Positions 43,463 to 52,157 of a DNA stretch of 64,000 nucleotides are shown here, piece after piece. The notes beneath the pieces are model-generated. The model ran no database searches, was not told where the DNA came from, and was given only the letters and a program-made list of their open reading frames with translations. Position 1 is the first letter of the stretch; each line of letters opens with the position of its first letter. The stretch covers positions 18,365 through 82,364 of the forward strand of contig NZ_FODD01000039.1 of NCBI RefSeq assembly GCF_900110255.1. The letters run 5' to 3'. The position numbers were made by a program, and so were the translations under genes. The DNA comes from Actinacidiphila rubida (GTDB lineage Bacteria; Actinomycetota; Actinomycetes; Streptomycetales; Streptomycetaceae).

Positions 43463-45181
43463 TCAGACGGACCGGCCCGGGTCGCGACCCGAACGCCTCT
43501 GTTGCGTCGGCGGGTTGGGTGCTGCGGTATGGGATGTCGCGTGTCGGCGGAGCCCGGTGGGGTCGGCGGGGAGGCCGGCGGTGCGGCGTAGTCGCCAGAT
43601 GAGGACGTCGCTGATGGATTCCGCGCTGCCCAGTTCCCGCCGGGCGGCTGCCTGCGCGAGCAGGCGGGCCGGGTCCTTGCCAGCCGCTTCGGCGTCGGTG
43701 AGGGTGGCGGCCAGCGCATGCCAGCCGGGCTCAGCCAGGATCTGCTCAGCCAACTCCGGTAGCGCTGTGCGCACCGCTGCTGCCTGCCGGTCGCGGACCG
43801 GGCCGGGCAGTGCACGGCCGCGCTGCGAAGCTGCTTTGAGGGGCGGCCCGGCGGCGTTGCGGTAGGCGGCGCGGAGGTGGTCGGCGGCTTGGCGGGCGGC
43901 GGCGGCCTGCTGGGCGTGCTGCTTGCGCCAGTGCCAGTGGGCGGTCGCCATGACCAGGAAGACAAGCATGTCGATCGCCATCGCGGTGCCGGCCCCGTCC
44001 TCACCCCGTCCGAGCGCGGGGCCGGAGTAGACCAGGTCGCGGGCCGCCCGCCGCAGCGCCCGGGAGTGCCGGCGCTCTGCACGGACATGGGAGCGGGAGG
44101 CCCGCTCGAACGCCGCTGCCGCTTCTCGCAGTTCCCGGCGGGTGTGGGCGGCCGAGGTCGCCGCGAGCGCGTCCAGGACCTCCCCGGCCGCCGTGATCTG
44201 CGCTGCTGCCGCGCAGTCGCTGCCGTCGTCGATGACAAGGATCGCCGCCCAGGCGGCCTCCGCGGTGCGGCGGCGCGCCGGTGCCGGGCGCCGTCCGGAG
44301 CGCCCGGTGGCCGATGCGGGCAGCAATTCCTCGGCGTCGTGCCCGTCGGGAGTGCTGAAGCGCTGCCGGAGCCGGGGCAGCGACAGGTCCGGGGCCAGGG
44401 TGGACCCGGAGTAGAACACCGGGTCCCCGTCGGCGGTGAGGTCGTCGGGCAGGGCGACGCTGTATCCGGCGAGGTCGCCCGAGGGCATGGCCTTGGTGTG
44501 GATCAGTAGACCGGCCCGGCCCAGACGGTCGAAGAACTCCGCCTCGTCCTCGGCGCCGGCGACTGCGCGGCGGACCGTTTCGCGCAGCTCCTCGCGAGCG
44601 GTACGCTCCCGGCCGGTGCGTTCGGCTTTGTGGTGTTCGGCGCGGGTGGGGTGGCTGGCCGCGGTGCCGTCTCCGGTGTTGAGCTGCCGCAGCCCGTAGG
44701 CGACTTCGAGCAGGCGGGCTTCGGCCTGGGCACGCTTGGCGTCGTTGTGGTGCCGTGCCTGGCGTCCGTCCTCGCGGACGCGGGTGGCGATGATGTGGAT
44801 GTGGTCCTCGGCGTGCCGGACCGCCGCCCACCGGCAGCCCGCCCCCTTACCGGTGTCGATGCCGGTGGCGGCCACCATACGGCGGGCGATGTCGGCCCAG
44901 TCGTCGTCGGAAAGGATGGGGTCTTCGGGGGCGTTGCGGATGGAGATGTGCCAGACGTGTTCGGCCGGCCGCCTGCTTTTGGGCAGGGCGTTGACGGGCT
45001 GGTCGAGCAGTTCCTGCAGTGCGCGGAGGGTGGCCTGCGGGTCGCGGCCGGGGTCGCGGACCAGGCTGTCCCAGGCGGCGACCAGGTGCGGGTCGGTGTG
45101 CTCCTCGCTGCGGCCGGGGCCGTAGAGGTAGGCCAGCAGCCGGCCGGTGTTGGAGCCGTGGTCGTGTATCTGGGGAATCAT
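43463..45181 (-). CDS. relaxase (mobilization nuclease)
   Basis: 572 residues. Relaxases nick oriT and pilot the single strand into the recipient. The N-terminal 230 residues carry the relaxase features: TGRLLAYLYGPGR near the start, HVWHISIRNAPEDPILSDDD, and a three-histidine metal site in WAAVRHAEDHIHIIATRVRE, about residues 117-137. A long helical C-terminus with a hydrophobic stretch (AIDMLVFLVMATAHWHW) follows, which may contact membrane proteins. Start ATG lies 13 nt after the MobC-like gene, so the two form an operon. Confidence 0.9.
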   Translation of the reverse strand: MIPQIHDHGSNTGRLLAYLYGPGRSEEHTDPHLVAAWDSLVRDPGRDPQATLRALQELLDQPVNALPKSRRPAEHVWHISIRNAPEDPILSDDDWADIARRMVAATGIDTGKGAGCRWAAVRHAEDHIHIIATRVREDGRQARHHNDAKRAQAEARLLEVAYGLRQLNTGDGTAASHPTRAEHHKAERTGRERTAREELRETVRRAVAGAEDEAEFFDRLGRAGLLIHTKAMPSGDLAGYSVALPDDLTADGDPVFYSGSTLAPDLSLPRLRQRFSTPDGHDAEELLPASATGRSGRRPAPARRRTAEAAWAAILVIDDGSDCAAAAQITAAGEVLDALAATSAAHTRRELREAAAAFERASRSHVRAERRHSRALRRAARDLVYSGPALGRGEDGAGTAMAIDMLVFLVMATAHWHWRKQHAQQAAAARQAADHLRAAYRNAAGPPLKAASQRGRALPGPVRDRQAAAVRTALPELAEQILAEPGWHALAATLTDAEAAGKDPARLLAQAAARRELGSAESISDVLIWRLRRTAGLPADPTGLRRHATSHTAAPNPPTQQRRSGRDPGRSV

Positions 45182-45194
45182 CGGGAGACCGCCT

Positions 45195-45647
45195 TCACCC
45201 GTGGTCGGGCAGGAGCCGGCCGGTGGCTGTCTCCACGCGGGCAGCGGCACGCTGCACGGCATCCAGCACCGCGGCGGCCTGGGGAGCGTCGGCACCGGAG
45301 TTGAGCACCTTGGCGACCTGGTTGAGATTGTTGCCGAGGTAGCCGAGGTGGCGCCGGACGGCGAACAGCTCGGCGACGATCTCGCGTTCGGTGGCGATCT
45401 CGGCGGCGGTGCGCTCAAGATCGCGGGCGGCTTTCATCGCGGCGCGGGCGAGGAAGGTCGCGACGCTCATGCGGCACGCGGCGGCGGCTTGGAGCAGGAT
45501 CTGGTACTCGTCGTCGTTCATGCGGCAGCTCGGCTGGCGCAGACGCTTGCGCTCGGCGTACTGGCGCTCACGCTGCCGCACGTGCGCGACTTCGGGGGCG
45601 GCGTGCGTGCACTTCGCGGTGTGGCAGGTGTGCGGCGTCTCCTCCAC
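45195..45647 (-). CDS. mobC: MobC-like relaxosome accessory protein
   Basis: About 150 residues. The core RQPSCRMNDDEYQILLQAAA followed by CRMSVATFLARAAMKAARDL is the ribbon-helix-helix type seen in MobC. HLGYLGNNLNQVAKVLNSGA is the conserved C-terminal helix (GNNLNQ). MobC binds oriT and helps the relaxase. The start is uncertain: GTG at 45647 is chosen here, and the frame is open further upstream. The oriT-like repeat lies 66 bp upstream. Confidence 0.8.
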   Translation of the reverse strand: MEETPHTCHTAKCTHAAPEVAHVRQRERQYAERKRLRQPSCRMNDDEYQILLQAAAACRMSVATFLARAAMKAARDLERTAAEIATEREIVAELFAVRRHLGYLGNNLNQVAKVLNSGADAPQAAAVLDAVQRAAARVETATGRLLPDHG

Positions 45648-45712
45648 AACCGGATGCAGGCCGCCCTCGGCCGCATCCCCTCCGGTCGGCGCCCCCCGGT
45701 GCCGGCCGGACA

Positions 45713-45775
45713 CCGCCCCCGTCACGGGGGCGGGGATCGCAAGAGCATTGCTCCCAAGGGGAGCAATGCTCTTGC
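45713..45775. other. probable oriT: two adjacent inverted repeats
   Basis: Directly upstream of the mobC-relaxase pair. The first hairpin is an 8-bp repeat CCGCCCCC with a 5-nt loop at 45713-45733. The second is a perfect 17-bp inverted repeat, GCAAGAGCATTGCTCCC and its complement, with a 3-nt loop at 45739-45775. It is followed by CTTGC repeats (TTGCTATATCTTGCTCG). Position, the long perfect arms and nearby short direct repeats fit an origin of transfer with the nick site in or beside the AT-rich segment near 45776-45786. The nic position cannot be read from sequence alone. Confidence 0.6.
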
Positions 45776-45850
45776 TATATCTTGCTCGCGCTCGGCGTGC
45801 CTCGTTGACCAGTGGATTCTCGCTGCTCGGCGTGGGCGATTCGGGGTTTG

Positions 45851-46081
45851 TCACCGGGTGCGGATCCTTCGGTTCTGGTGCTGGAGGCGGGCGGCCAGGT
45901 CGAGTACCGCGGACGGTCCGCTCAGTACCTCGACCGGGCTGTTCGGGTGCAGCCGGACCAGCCACTGCCCGCTCGGCGTGGGGAGCGCGGCGTCCAATAG
46001 GCCGTAACGGACCAGGACGTCGGCCCAGACGCAGGCTTCGGCCCAGCTCGCTGCCCGGGCCCGCGGACGGGGAGGGATCAA
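45851..46081 (-). CDS. small hypothetical protein upstream of oriT
   Basis: 76 residues (SWAEACVWADVLVRYGLLDA; WLVRLHPNSPVEVLSGPSAV). Start TTG lies 7 nt after CGGAG. Not recognised. Confidence 0.5.
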   Translation of the reverse strand: MIPPRPRARAASWAEACVWADVLVRYGLLDAALPTPSGQWLVRLHPNSPVEVLSGPSAVLDLAARLQHQNRRIRTR

Positions 46082-46164
46082 AGGTCAACTCCGTTTGGTC
46101 GGGGCGGTGGTGGCCTGGCCGCGACCAGGCCACGACCGCGGGGAGGGGGCATATCAGGGGTGGT

Positions 46165-46356
46165 TCAGGCGCATTCGGGGCAGTTCGCGTAGTGCCGGCT
46201 CAGTGCTTTGGCCATGCCCTGCCGTGCGAGGGCGGCCAGCGTGGAGCTCTGCTTGGCCGACCGCTCGCCGGCGTGCTTGGCGGCGTGGGCCTTGTGCATG
46301 CGGATATCGCGTTCGGCCCGGGCTTTGAGGAGGTCGAAGCGGTGGCACGTCTTCAT
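46165..46356 (-). CDS. small basic protein
   Basis: 63 residues, helical and basic (LKARAERDIRMHKAHAAKHA), ending in ANCPECA. ATG follows immediately after the stop of the DUF2637 gene and 5 nt after GGAGGA. Probably co-translated with it. Confidence 0.55.
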   Translation of the reverse strand: MKTCHRFDLLKARAERDIRMHKAHAAKHAGERSAKQSSTLAALARQGMAKALSRHYANCPECA

Positions 46357-48036
46357 TCATGTCCTCCGGCCGGGGCGGGGCAGGTGCGCCAGTGTCGGGT
46401 CGGCGTACAGGTGCCGCTGTAGTTCGGTGAAGCGCCCGTTGCTGATCGGCACCCCGGCCTCGTTCAGGTAGGGGCGAAGTGCCCGCCGTGTCATCCGGCC
46501 TTCAGACAGGGCTGCTCTCCGCGCGATCGACAGCAGCTCCTCCAGCCCGGCTGCCTGGCCGGATTCCTCGGCAGGACCGGCCGGCTTGGTCCCGGTCCGG
46601 TCCGCGGTCCGCCGGTGCGGCTGGTCCCCGACACCATCAGGCTCTGGTCCGGTCCGCTTCTCCGGCGCTGGTCCGCGGTCCCCGACGGCATGGTGGTCCC
46701 CGGGCTCGCGGTCCGCACGATGGTCCGGTCCGCCGGTCCCCGCGAGCGGTCCGCTCTCGTGGTCCGCCGGTCCGTCGGGACGGTCCCCGCGGTGGTTGTG
46801 GTCCGCCGGATGGTCTGGTCCGCCGGTCCTGGGAGGAGACTGGTCTCCGCTCGTGCTCCCCCCGGCATGGTCCGTTGCTCCGCGGTCCTGGTCCGCCTCC
46901 CCGCTCCGGTCCGCTCGTGCCGCCATGCGGTCCTCAGCCTCTGCTGACGCGTCAGCAGACCCTGGCTCCTGGGGGGAGGTTTCGTCGCCAATGCCGTGAG
47001 CCGGTCCGTCAGAGGGCGGTTGAGCTGCGGAAACCACTTCCAGGCCGGGTGCCATTGGCTCCGGTCCGGTGTTTGGTGCTGGATTCGTTGCTGGCTGCGG
47101 CCTGGTGGCCGGGGCTTCGGCGTGGTCCTTTGGCCGGTCGGTCGAGGCGGGCTCGTGGTCCGCAGGCTCGAGGCTGTGCTCGGCGCCGGCGGTCGATGTG
47201 CCCTGCACGTACGGTCGGTGATCGTCCGGTCCGCGGTGGTCCCCACCCGGCTGGTCCGCGAGTTCTTGGTCCGCGGTGTTTTGGTCCGCGAGGTGGCCTG
47301 GTCGGCTGGTCCGCTCGGGTGGTCCGGCTTCAGCGTGGTCCGCTGGTCCGCACGGTCTGCCGGCCGGGTCTGGTCCGCAAGGTCCGCCGGGGTGGTCCGG
47401 TCCGCGGTCCATGGTCCGCTCGCCCTTCAGGTCGTGATCGCGATCGTCGGTGTGGTCCGGGCGGACCGGCTCGCGTAGCGGATCGTGTGGTCCGGTCCGG
47501 ATGGTGCCGTCGGGGTCGGCTCGGACCGGGACCAGTGCGCTGGCCCGATGCGTTTTGGGCTCGGTGTGCTTGCCGGTTCGGGTGGGGTGGTGGCGGGTGA
47601 TGAGGATGTAGAGGTGGACGGCGCCGGCCAGGGCGAGTGGCGCGATGGTGGACAGGACCGCGACGACGTGGTCGCCCAGGCGCAGTCCGGGTTGGTGGGT
47701 TTGTTCGTTGAGGCGGACGGCGTGCAGGGCGTTGGCCCAGATGCTGGCGGTGGTGGCGGTGGCGAACAGGGTCCAGGTGTAGAGGCGGGCGCGCAGTGGC
47801 GCGGTGGACATCACGAGCAGGGCGCGGATGCCGTAGGCGATGAACCCGTCGATGACCAGCGGGAAGAGGTACGACAGGGCGGGGCGGACGTGGATGGCGA
47901 CGGCCATCTGTTGTAGGGCGTCGTAGGACAGGGCGCACCCGGCTCCGCCGAGGGCGATGATCGCAGCCCGGTCCCACCAGCCCACCGGCGTTGAATGCGG
48001 CCCCGGTGCGGGGGAGGTGGTGTGGGGGTTGGTCAT
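46357..48036 (-). CDS. DUF2637 (SpdB-like) membrane protein with a long repetitive middle
   Basis: 559 residues. The first 165 hold four hydrophobic helices of the DUF2637 type (AAIIALGGAGCALSYDALQQ; ALSYLFPLVIDGFIAYGIRA; FATATTASIWANALHAVRLN; APLALAGAVHLYILITRHHP), typical of plasmid spread proteins. Residues about 170-480 are low-complexity Gly/Pro/Asp/His (GGPDH, TADRTG units) encoded by the GGTCCG array. The C-terminal 70 residues (LLSIARRAALSEGRMTRRAL; GVPISNGRFTELQRHLYADP) look like a winged helix. Start ATG overlaps the stop of the WhiB-like gene. Confidence 0.75.
   Translation of the reverse strand: MTNPHTTSPAPGPHSTPVGWWDRAAIIALGGAGCALSYDALQQMAVAIHVRPALSYLFPLVIDGFIAYGIRALLVMSTAPLRARLYTWTLFATATTASIWANALHAVRLNEQTHQPGLRLGDHVVAVLSTIAPLALAGAVHLYILITRHHPTRTGKHTEPKTHRASALVPVRADPDGTIRTGPHDPLREPVRPDHTDDRDHDLKGERTMDRGPDHPGGPCGPDPAGRPCGPADHAEAGPPERTSRPGHLADQNTADQELADQPGGDHRGPDDHRPYVQGTSTAGAEHSLEPADHEPASTDRPKDHAEAPATRPQPATNPAPNTGPEPMAPGLEVVSAAQPPSDGPAHGIGDETSPQEPGSADASAEAEDRMAARADRSGEADQDRGATDHAGGSTSGDQSPPRTGGPDHPADHNHRGDRPDGPADHESGPLAGTGGPDHRADREPGDHHAVGDRGPAPEKRTGPEPDGVGDQPHRRTADRTGTKPAGPAEESGQAAGLEELLSIARRAALSEGRMTRRALRPYLNEAGVPISNGRFTELQRHLYADPTLAHLPRPGRRT
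46594..47499. repeat. dense GGTCCG hexamer array inside the DUF2637 gene
   Basis: By eye I count about 36 copies of GGTCCG on the plus strand in roughly 900 bp, several overlapping as GGTCCGGTCCG. At this base composition about one would be expected. All face the same way. Streptomyces transfer proteins of the TraB family read short direct repeats in cis, so a DNA-level role is possible; alternatively the array only reflects expansion of a low-complexity protein region. Confidence 0.8.
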
Positions 48037-48683
48037 GCGGCCTGCCCGAGGTCGGCGTCCTGCTGGGCGAGTTCGGCGTCGGTGGGCCCTTCGAGGGCGT
48101 CGAACTCCTCGGCGCCCGTGGTCATGTCGTCCCGCTCGTCCTCGTAGGCGTCCTGCGGTTCGGGCGCGGGAGGGGTTGCCGGGATCGCGCCGCCGGTGGC
48201 CTGGTGGAGTTCATGGCGGGCCTTGCCCATCAGGTCTCGGGAGTGCTTGACCGTGAAGCCCAGCACGGTGGCCAGGCGCCGAGGAGTCCATCCGCGCAGG
48301 ACGGCTTCGCGGGCGACGGCGGCGCGTTCCCGGGTGGACAGCGGGATGTCGCGGCCGGCGACGACAGCGCGTACCCGGTTGTACTCCAGTCGGTGGGCAG
48401 CCCTGGCATGCGAGCGCTCACGCTCTGCTTCGGTCCGGCCACCCCAGATGCCGTCCTTGGTGCCGGTGTCGATGGCGGCGTTTAGGCAGGTCTCCAGAAC
48501 CGGGCACCGGCCGCAGATCGCCTTGGCCTGGGCAATGGAACCGGAGTTGCGGGCGGTGGGGAAGAAGATCCGGTCAGCGACCTTCGGCTTCAGGCCGTTG
48601 CAGGCGCCGTGGTGCTGCCAGGTGGTGTCGCCGATGCCCCGAAGTCCCGTGGCGGGGGAGTCGTGGGTGGTGATGTAGTACAA
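48033..48683 (-). CDS. WhiB-like regulator with extended C-terminus
   Basis: 216 residues. The WhiB iron-sulfur domain is visible: HGACNG, then CGRCPVLETC (C-x2-C-x5-C) and the GIWGG turn (DTGTKDGIWGGRTEAERERS). WhiB proteins bind a 4Fe-4S cluster and partner with sigma factors. Unlike ordinary members, about 110 residues follow with a helix-turn-helix-like stretch (LRGWTPRRLATVLGFTVKHS). Start TTG lies 6 nt after GGAGAG. Stop overlaps the DUF2637 start. Confidence 0.85.
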   Translation of the reverse strand: MYYITTHDSPATGLRGIGDTTWQHHGACNGLKPKVADRIFFPTARNSGSIAQAKAICGRCPVLETCLNAAIDTGTKDGIWGGRTEAERERSHARAAHRLEYNRVRAVVAGRDIPLSTRERAAVAREAVLRGWTPRRLATVLGFTVKHSRDLMGKARHELHQATGGAIPATPPAPEPQDAYEDERDDMTTGAEEFDALEGPTDAELAQQDADLGQAA

Positions 48684-48814
48684 GTGGCACTCTCCGTGGT
48701 GGCTGGTGTTCGGCCGGGCGGCAGCGCAGGGGCGCAGGGCAGGCCCGGCCGAGGGGGGTGACGAAGGACCGCGCGGCACTGGGGCCGCGGGTGAAGGGAT
48801 GGGGCGGGCGGCGG

Positions 48815-49555
48815 TCAGGCGGCGGCGAAGCGGCGGTCGTGCCCGGTGAGCTCGACCGGTTCGCACATCCCGGACAGCCGGGACAGGACGCGGTCGCCGA
48901 CCATGTCGCGCAGTACCCGGGCCTGCCGGTCCATCCATTCCTCGCGGACGGGGGGCAGGTTGGTGGTGATCAGCGTCGGCAGCCGGTTCTGGCAGCGCCA
49001 GTTCAGGAGCCGGAAGGTCAGCTCCTCGGTCCACTCCGAGGACTTGGCAGCGCCGAGGTCGTCCAGCAGCAGCAGCGGCACCCGCACAATGCGGCGCAGC
49101 TGGTATTCGCCGTCGATGCCGGGGCGGGGGCGCATCTGGCCGTAGAGGTCGGCGGCGGTGGTGGCGTCCCACCGCGTCGCGCAACCTGCTGCGGTCAGCG
49201 CGCGGATCGCCCCGTACGCCTGGTGCGTCTTGCCGGTGCCGGTCGGTCCCCACAGCAGCAGGCTGGGGCCGTGGGCGATCTCCCGGCGTCCTCGGCCGCC
49301 GAGGTCCCCGGCCGTGGCGGCTGCCGCGATCCGATCCACCCAGGCGGTGACCTGTTCGTGGTCTGCAGCAGCGCTGCGGTAGTCGTAGGGGATACGTTTC
49401 TGCGCCGCCTGTTCGGCAGGAGACGGCTCGGGGCACTCAGGCTCAGCGGGACTGTTGGCCAGGGTGAGGCCGCGTTCGGCGAGCTTGGCGGTCACCCAGG
49501 CCGCGACCCGGTCACCTGCCAGGGGGCGGGGGTCGTCCAGGCGGGTGCGGGTCAT
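48815..49555 (-). CDS. DnaC/IstB-like ATPase, helicase-loader type
   Basis: 246 residues. Walker A LLLWGPTGTGKTHQAYGAIR and Walker B VPLLLLDDLGAAKSSEW, then TLITTNLPPVREEWMDRQAR, the sensor-like region. These AAA+ proteins load the replicative helicase. ATG overlaps the stop of the DnaD-like gene just upstream, so the two probably work together in replication of the element. Confidence 0.85.
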   Translation of the reverse strand: MTRTRLDDPRPLAGDRVAAWVTAKLAERGLTLANSPAEPECPEPSPAEQAAQKRIPYDYRSAAADHEQVTAWVDRIAAAATAGDLGGRGRREIAHGPSLLLWGPTGTGKTHQAYGAIRALTAAGCATRWDATTAADLYGQMRPRPGIDGEYQLRRIVRVPLLLLDDLGAAKSSEWTEELTFRLLNWRCQNRLPTLITTNLPPVREEWMDRQARVLRDMVGDRVLSRLSGMCEPVELTGHDRRFAAA

Positions 49556-50610
49556 CGCCGGCCTCCGATGCCGAAGCTGCTGGGTGCGGGTGCGTCGGGG
49601 TTCTGGTAGGGGACGTAGGCGGGGGTGGTGGTGCGGGCCCAAGGGCCCCCGCCGGAGGCGCCCGCGGCCCTCGGCCCGGCGTTCACGACGTCGTTGACCA
49701 GGCTCGCCAGCACGCTCGGATGCAGGCTCTTGGCCCGAAGACGCTCGAGCGCCGCCCGGATCGGTTCCGGCTCGAAGCCCTCGTCGAGCAGGGTCCGGAT
49801 CTCTTTGCCCAGATGGCCGATCGTCTTGTTCGGCGGGCGGCGGTAGCAGGCGGAGATGTACTCGCCGAGCAGGTCCTTGGCCGAGACCTCCGCCGTGGAG
49901 GGGTCCGGCGCGGGCGCGGTGCGCCCCACAGGTACTGATCCAGGATCCAAGATCCTAGATCCAGACGCCGAGCCCTCGCGAGGATGCATCGAGGCATCGA
50001 CGAATACCGTCTGACCTGCGCATCCACCCCCATCGTCGGGGACGGTGTCCGTGGCGGTAATGCAGCCGTCCTCCGGCTGCGCCGAGGCGTCCGGCTCACC
50101 CGACGATTCGGACAAAACCGGGTGATCGAGGACTCGTCGAGCATCCGCCGAGTCGGGGGGCGTCGGAATCGTCGTGGCCAGCGCGGCGTCGGCGGGGGCG
50201 GGAAGACGGTGGGGGCGGGTGCAGGCGGTCTCTCCGCAGCCGCCGCAGCCGTGCTTGCCCGGGGAGCCGTGGCCGGGGCACTCGGGCAGGCGGCTGTCGC
50301 TGGCCCGGTCGATCTTCTGGTGCTTGGCCCAGGTCACGATGTGCAGGTACGCCCGGCCATCGCAGCCGGTGTACAGGCAGATCAGCCCGGCGGCGGCGAG
50401 CTGCTGAAGGTCGGCTGCTACGTGGACGACGGTGTGGTCGGGGCGCAGGGCCCAGAGCCTGCCGTGGATGATCGCGGGGTGGGCGCGGAACCGCCCGGCG
50501 TCGTCGGCCAGGGTGAGCAGGCCGAAGAAGGTCAGGACGGCACTGATGGGAACCGAGGCGAGGTCCTCGGAGTCGAAGGCTTCGGGCTTGATGGTGCGGA
50601 TGCGGGCCAC
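49552..50610 (-). CDS. DnaD-like/replication-initiation type protein
   Basis: 352 residues. The N-terminus ARIRTIKPEAFDSEDLASVP followed by FFGLLTLADDAGRFRAHPAI and LYTGCDGRAYLHIVTWAKHQ is typical of phage and element replisome organisers. Cysteines CPGHGSPGKHGCGGCGETAC could bind zinc. The C-terminus LLGEYISACYRRPPNKTIGH, LDEGFEPEPIRAALERLRAK is like DnaD/helicase-loading domains. Start GTG overlaps the previous stop (TAGTG). A replication origin could lie nearby, for example in the non-coding region at 51-52.2 kb. Confidence 0.75.
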   Translation of the reverse strand: MARIRTIKPEAFDSEDLASVPISAVLTFFGLLTLADDAGRFRAHPAIIHGRLWALRPDHTVVHVAADLQQLAAAGLICLYTGCDGRAYLHIVTWAKHQKIDRASDSRLPECPGHGSPGKHGCGGCGETACTRPHRLPAPADAALATTIPTPPDSADARRVLDHPVLSESSGEPDASAQPEDGCITATDTVPDDGGGCAGQTVFVDASMHPREGSASGSRILDPGSVPVGRTAPAPDPSTAEVSAKDLLGEYISACYRRPPNKTIGHLGKEIRTLLDEGFEPEPIRAALERLRAKSLHPSVLASLVNDVVNAGPRAAGASGGGPWARTTTPAYVPYQNPDAPAPSSFGIGGRR

Positions 50611-50942
50611 TAGGCCGCCTCACCCCCGAGGCGGGCGGTGCGCAGGTCGAAAGTCCGCGGAGTCTGCCAGCCGGCGTCCGGGTGGGCGCGGATGATCCAG
50701 CGGGCGGAGACCAGCTGCTGGGTGCGCGTGATGCGCACGGGGGCTCCGTGGGCATCGCGGGCGGTGACTTCCAGATGCGGCCAGGGCTTGTTGGGGCCCT
50801 GGAGCACCACCGTCAGGACGGCGGCCTGGGGCATCATCGCCGCCAGGCGACGAGCCAGTTCATCCGGTCGCGGACCCGGACGGGGACCGGAACGCGGGGC
50901 CACCGGGGTGGCCTGGGGCGCTATGCGCGCGGCTTGGAGCAT
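50610..50942 (-). CDS. hypothetical protein, first gene of the replication unit
   Basis: 110 residues (ELARRLAAMMPQAAVLTVVL; HLEVTARDAHGAPVRITRTQ), alpha/beta; not recognised. ATG is preceded by GGGAGAG with good spacing. Transcription of the block begins in the gap to its right. Confidence 0.6.
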   Translation of the reverse strand: MLQAARIAPQATPVAPRSGPRPGPRPDELARRLAAMMPQAAVLTVVLQGPNKPWPHLEVTARDAHGAPVRITRTQQLVSARWIIRAHPDAGWQTPRTFDLRTARLGGEAA

Positions 50943-51667
50943 GCAACACTCTCCCTGAGTAGCCCGCACCGGACGTCCCTCGCCAAAGGGCCGGTGCGGA
51001 AGCGTGAGGTGGACCCGTGCCCGGCAAGGCGTCGGGTTCACCGCGGCCGGCGTCCAGGGGTTCTGCCCCTCGGGCGCCGGTTTCGTATGGTGGCAAGCGT
51101 GCTCGTGTGTGACGGTGTGGCCGGTCGCTGCCCGCCCCTCTCAGCCTTCCTCCGGGCCCGGTGCCCGGCGGTGGGACCAAGAACGTACGCACGGCCGCCA
51201 CCAAGATCCAGACATAGCTAAACAATCCTCGACATTGGCTCTGCTTTTACCGACAGGACCAAAAGACGGACCACGCAGACAATCGGAACCGCGCCAGTCG
51301 TCAACTGGCCTGTGGCACCTGGGATCCAGGCGTCCATGTGGGCGGATCGGCCGACGATCAGGCCGCCCGCGGGGCCGGGCGAGTAGTCGAAAATACGTCG
51401 TCAGTTGCACTCGTTTCCTGGTCAGAGCGCCGTAGCGGCACGCCGAAAGGCGCAGCGGTCACGACGCGAGGGCGGCCCGCTGGGCTGGCCACTTGGCGTC
51501 GGCGGCGCGATGCCCCCGTCACCTCGGCGGTCGAAGGGCTCTTGTTGGCTGCCTTAGGTGAGTGGGTGGTGGGGTCGACTTGCCACTCGGCAGCCGAGAG
51601 GATGGCAGTACCTCTACTGCTGTACCTCCGGTTCAAATCAGGTTCACTACGGTTCTGTGTACGGGCA

Positions 51668-51743
51668 GCCGGTAGATCGCTGTGCCGGTAGCCGGCACGC
51701 GACTGTGCCGGTTTCCGCCTCTACCCGCCGGTTTCCCGCCGGT
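51668..51743. repeat. five GCCGGT elements, one in a palindrome
   Basis: GCCGGT occurs at 51668, 51684, 51707, 51727 and 51738. The second belongs to a palindrome GTGCCGGTAGCCGGCAC at 51682-51698. Spacing is irregular (16, 23, 20 and 11 bp), so a true iteron array is uncertain. Confidence 0.4.
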
Positions 51744-52157
51744 GCGAGTGGCTGTGGCGAACCCATGGTCGAATCGGATCGCCGGGTTGGCGGCTTCCCT
51801 CCACATCGCCGACCGGGGTGGGCGCAACGTGTGCAGGTTCGGGGGTGGTCGGGGGTGGGATTGATCTTCGGCGTGTGACTGAGGAGTGTCAACAAGGCTT
51901 AAAGCCCACCACGTAGGGTGCAAATCGGCCTAATTCGGTCCGTGCTCCCCTGGGTCTTCCCTGTGGTGCGCGTTGGGATTGACGGGAGTGTGTCGCTCTG
52001 ACCTGCGGCTTTACTTGCTCGCCGGGCGTCCGGGTGGGGCGTTGCCTGGGGCTCTACGTGGCAGTGGCCAAATTCGGCCATGCCCGAGACCTGCCACACC
52101 CTCGGCTCATTGGCGGATGCATCCAGATGGCGAGTTGGGTGACAGAGGGCCGCTTTG

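Noticed and set aside
46594..47499. The GGTCCG array considered as a CRISPR array
   Set aside because: The unit is only 6 bp, spacing is irregular and there are no equal-length spacers; the region is also coding.
43046..48485. Plus-strand frames opposite relaxase, DUF2637 and WhiB genes
   Set aside because: No motifs; minus-strand proteins are well supported.
51620..51650. GGTTCAAATC, resembling a tRNA T-loop, in the gene-free region
   Set aside because: No matching stems, anticodon arm or acceptor stem can be built around it, so neither a tRNA nor a clear att site.
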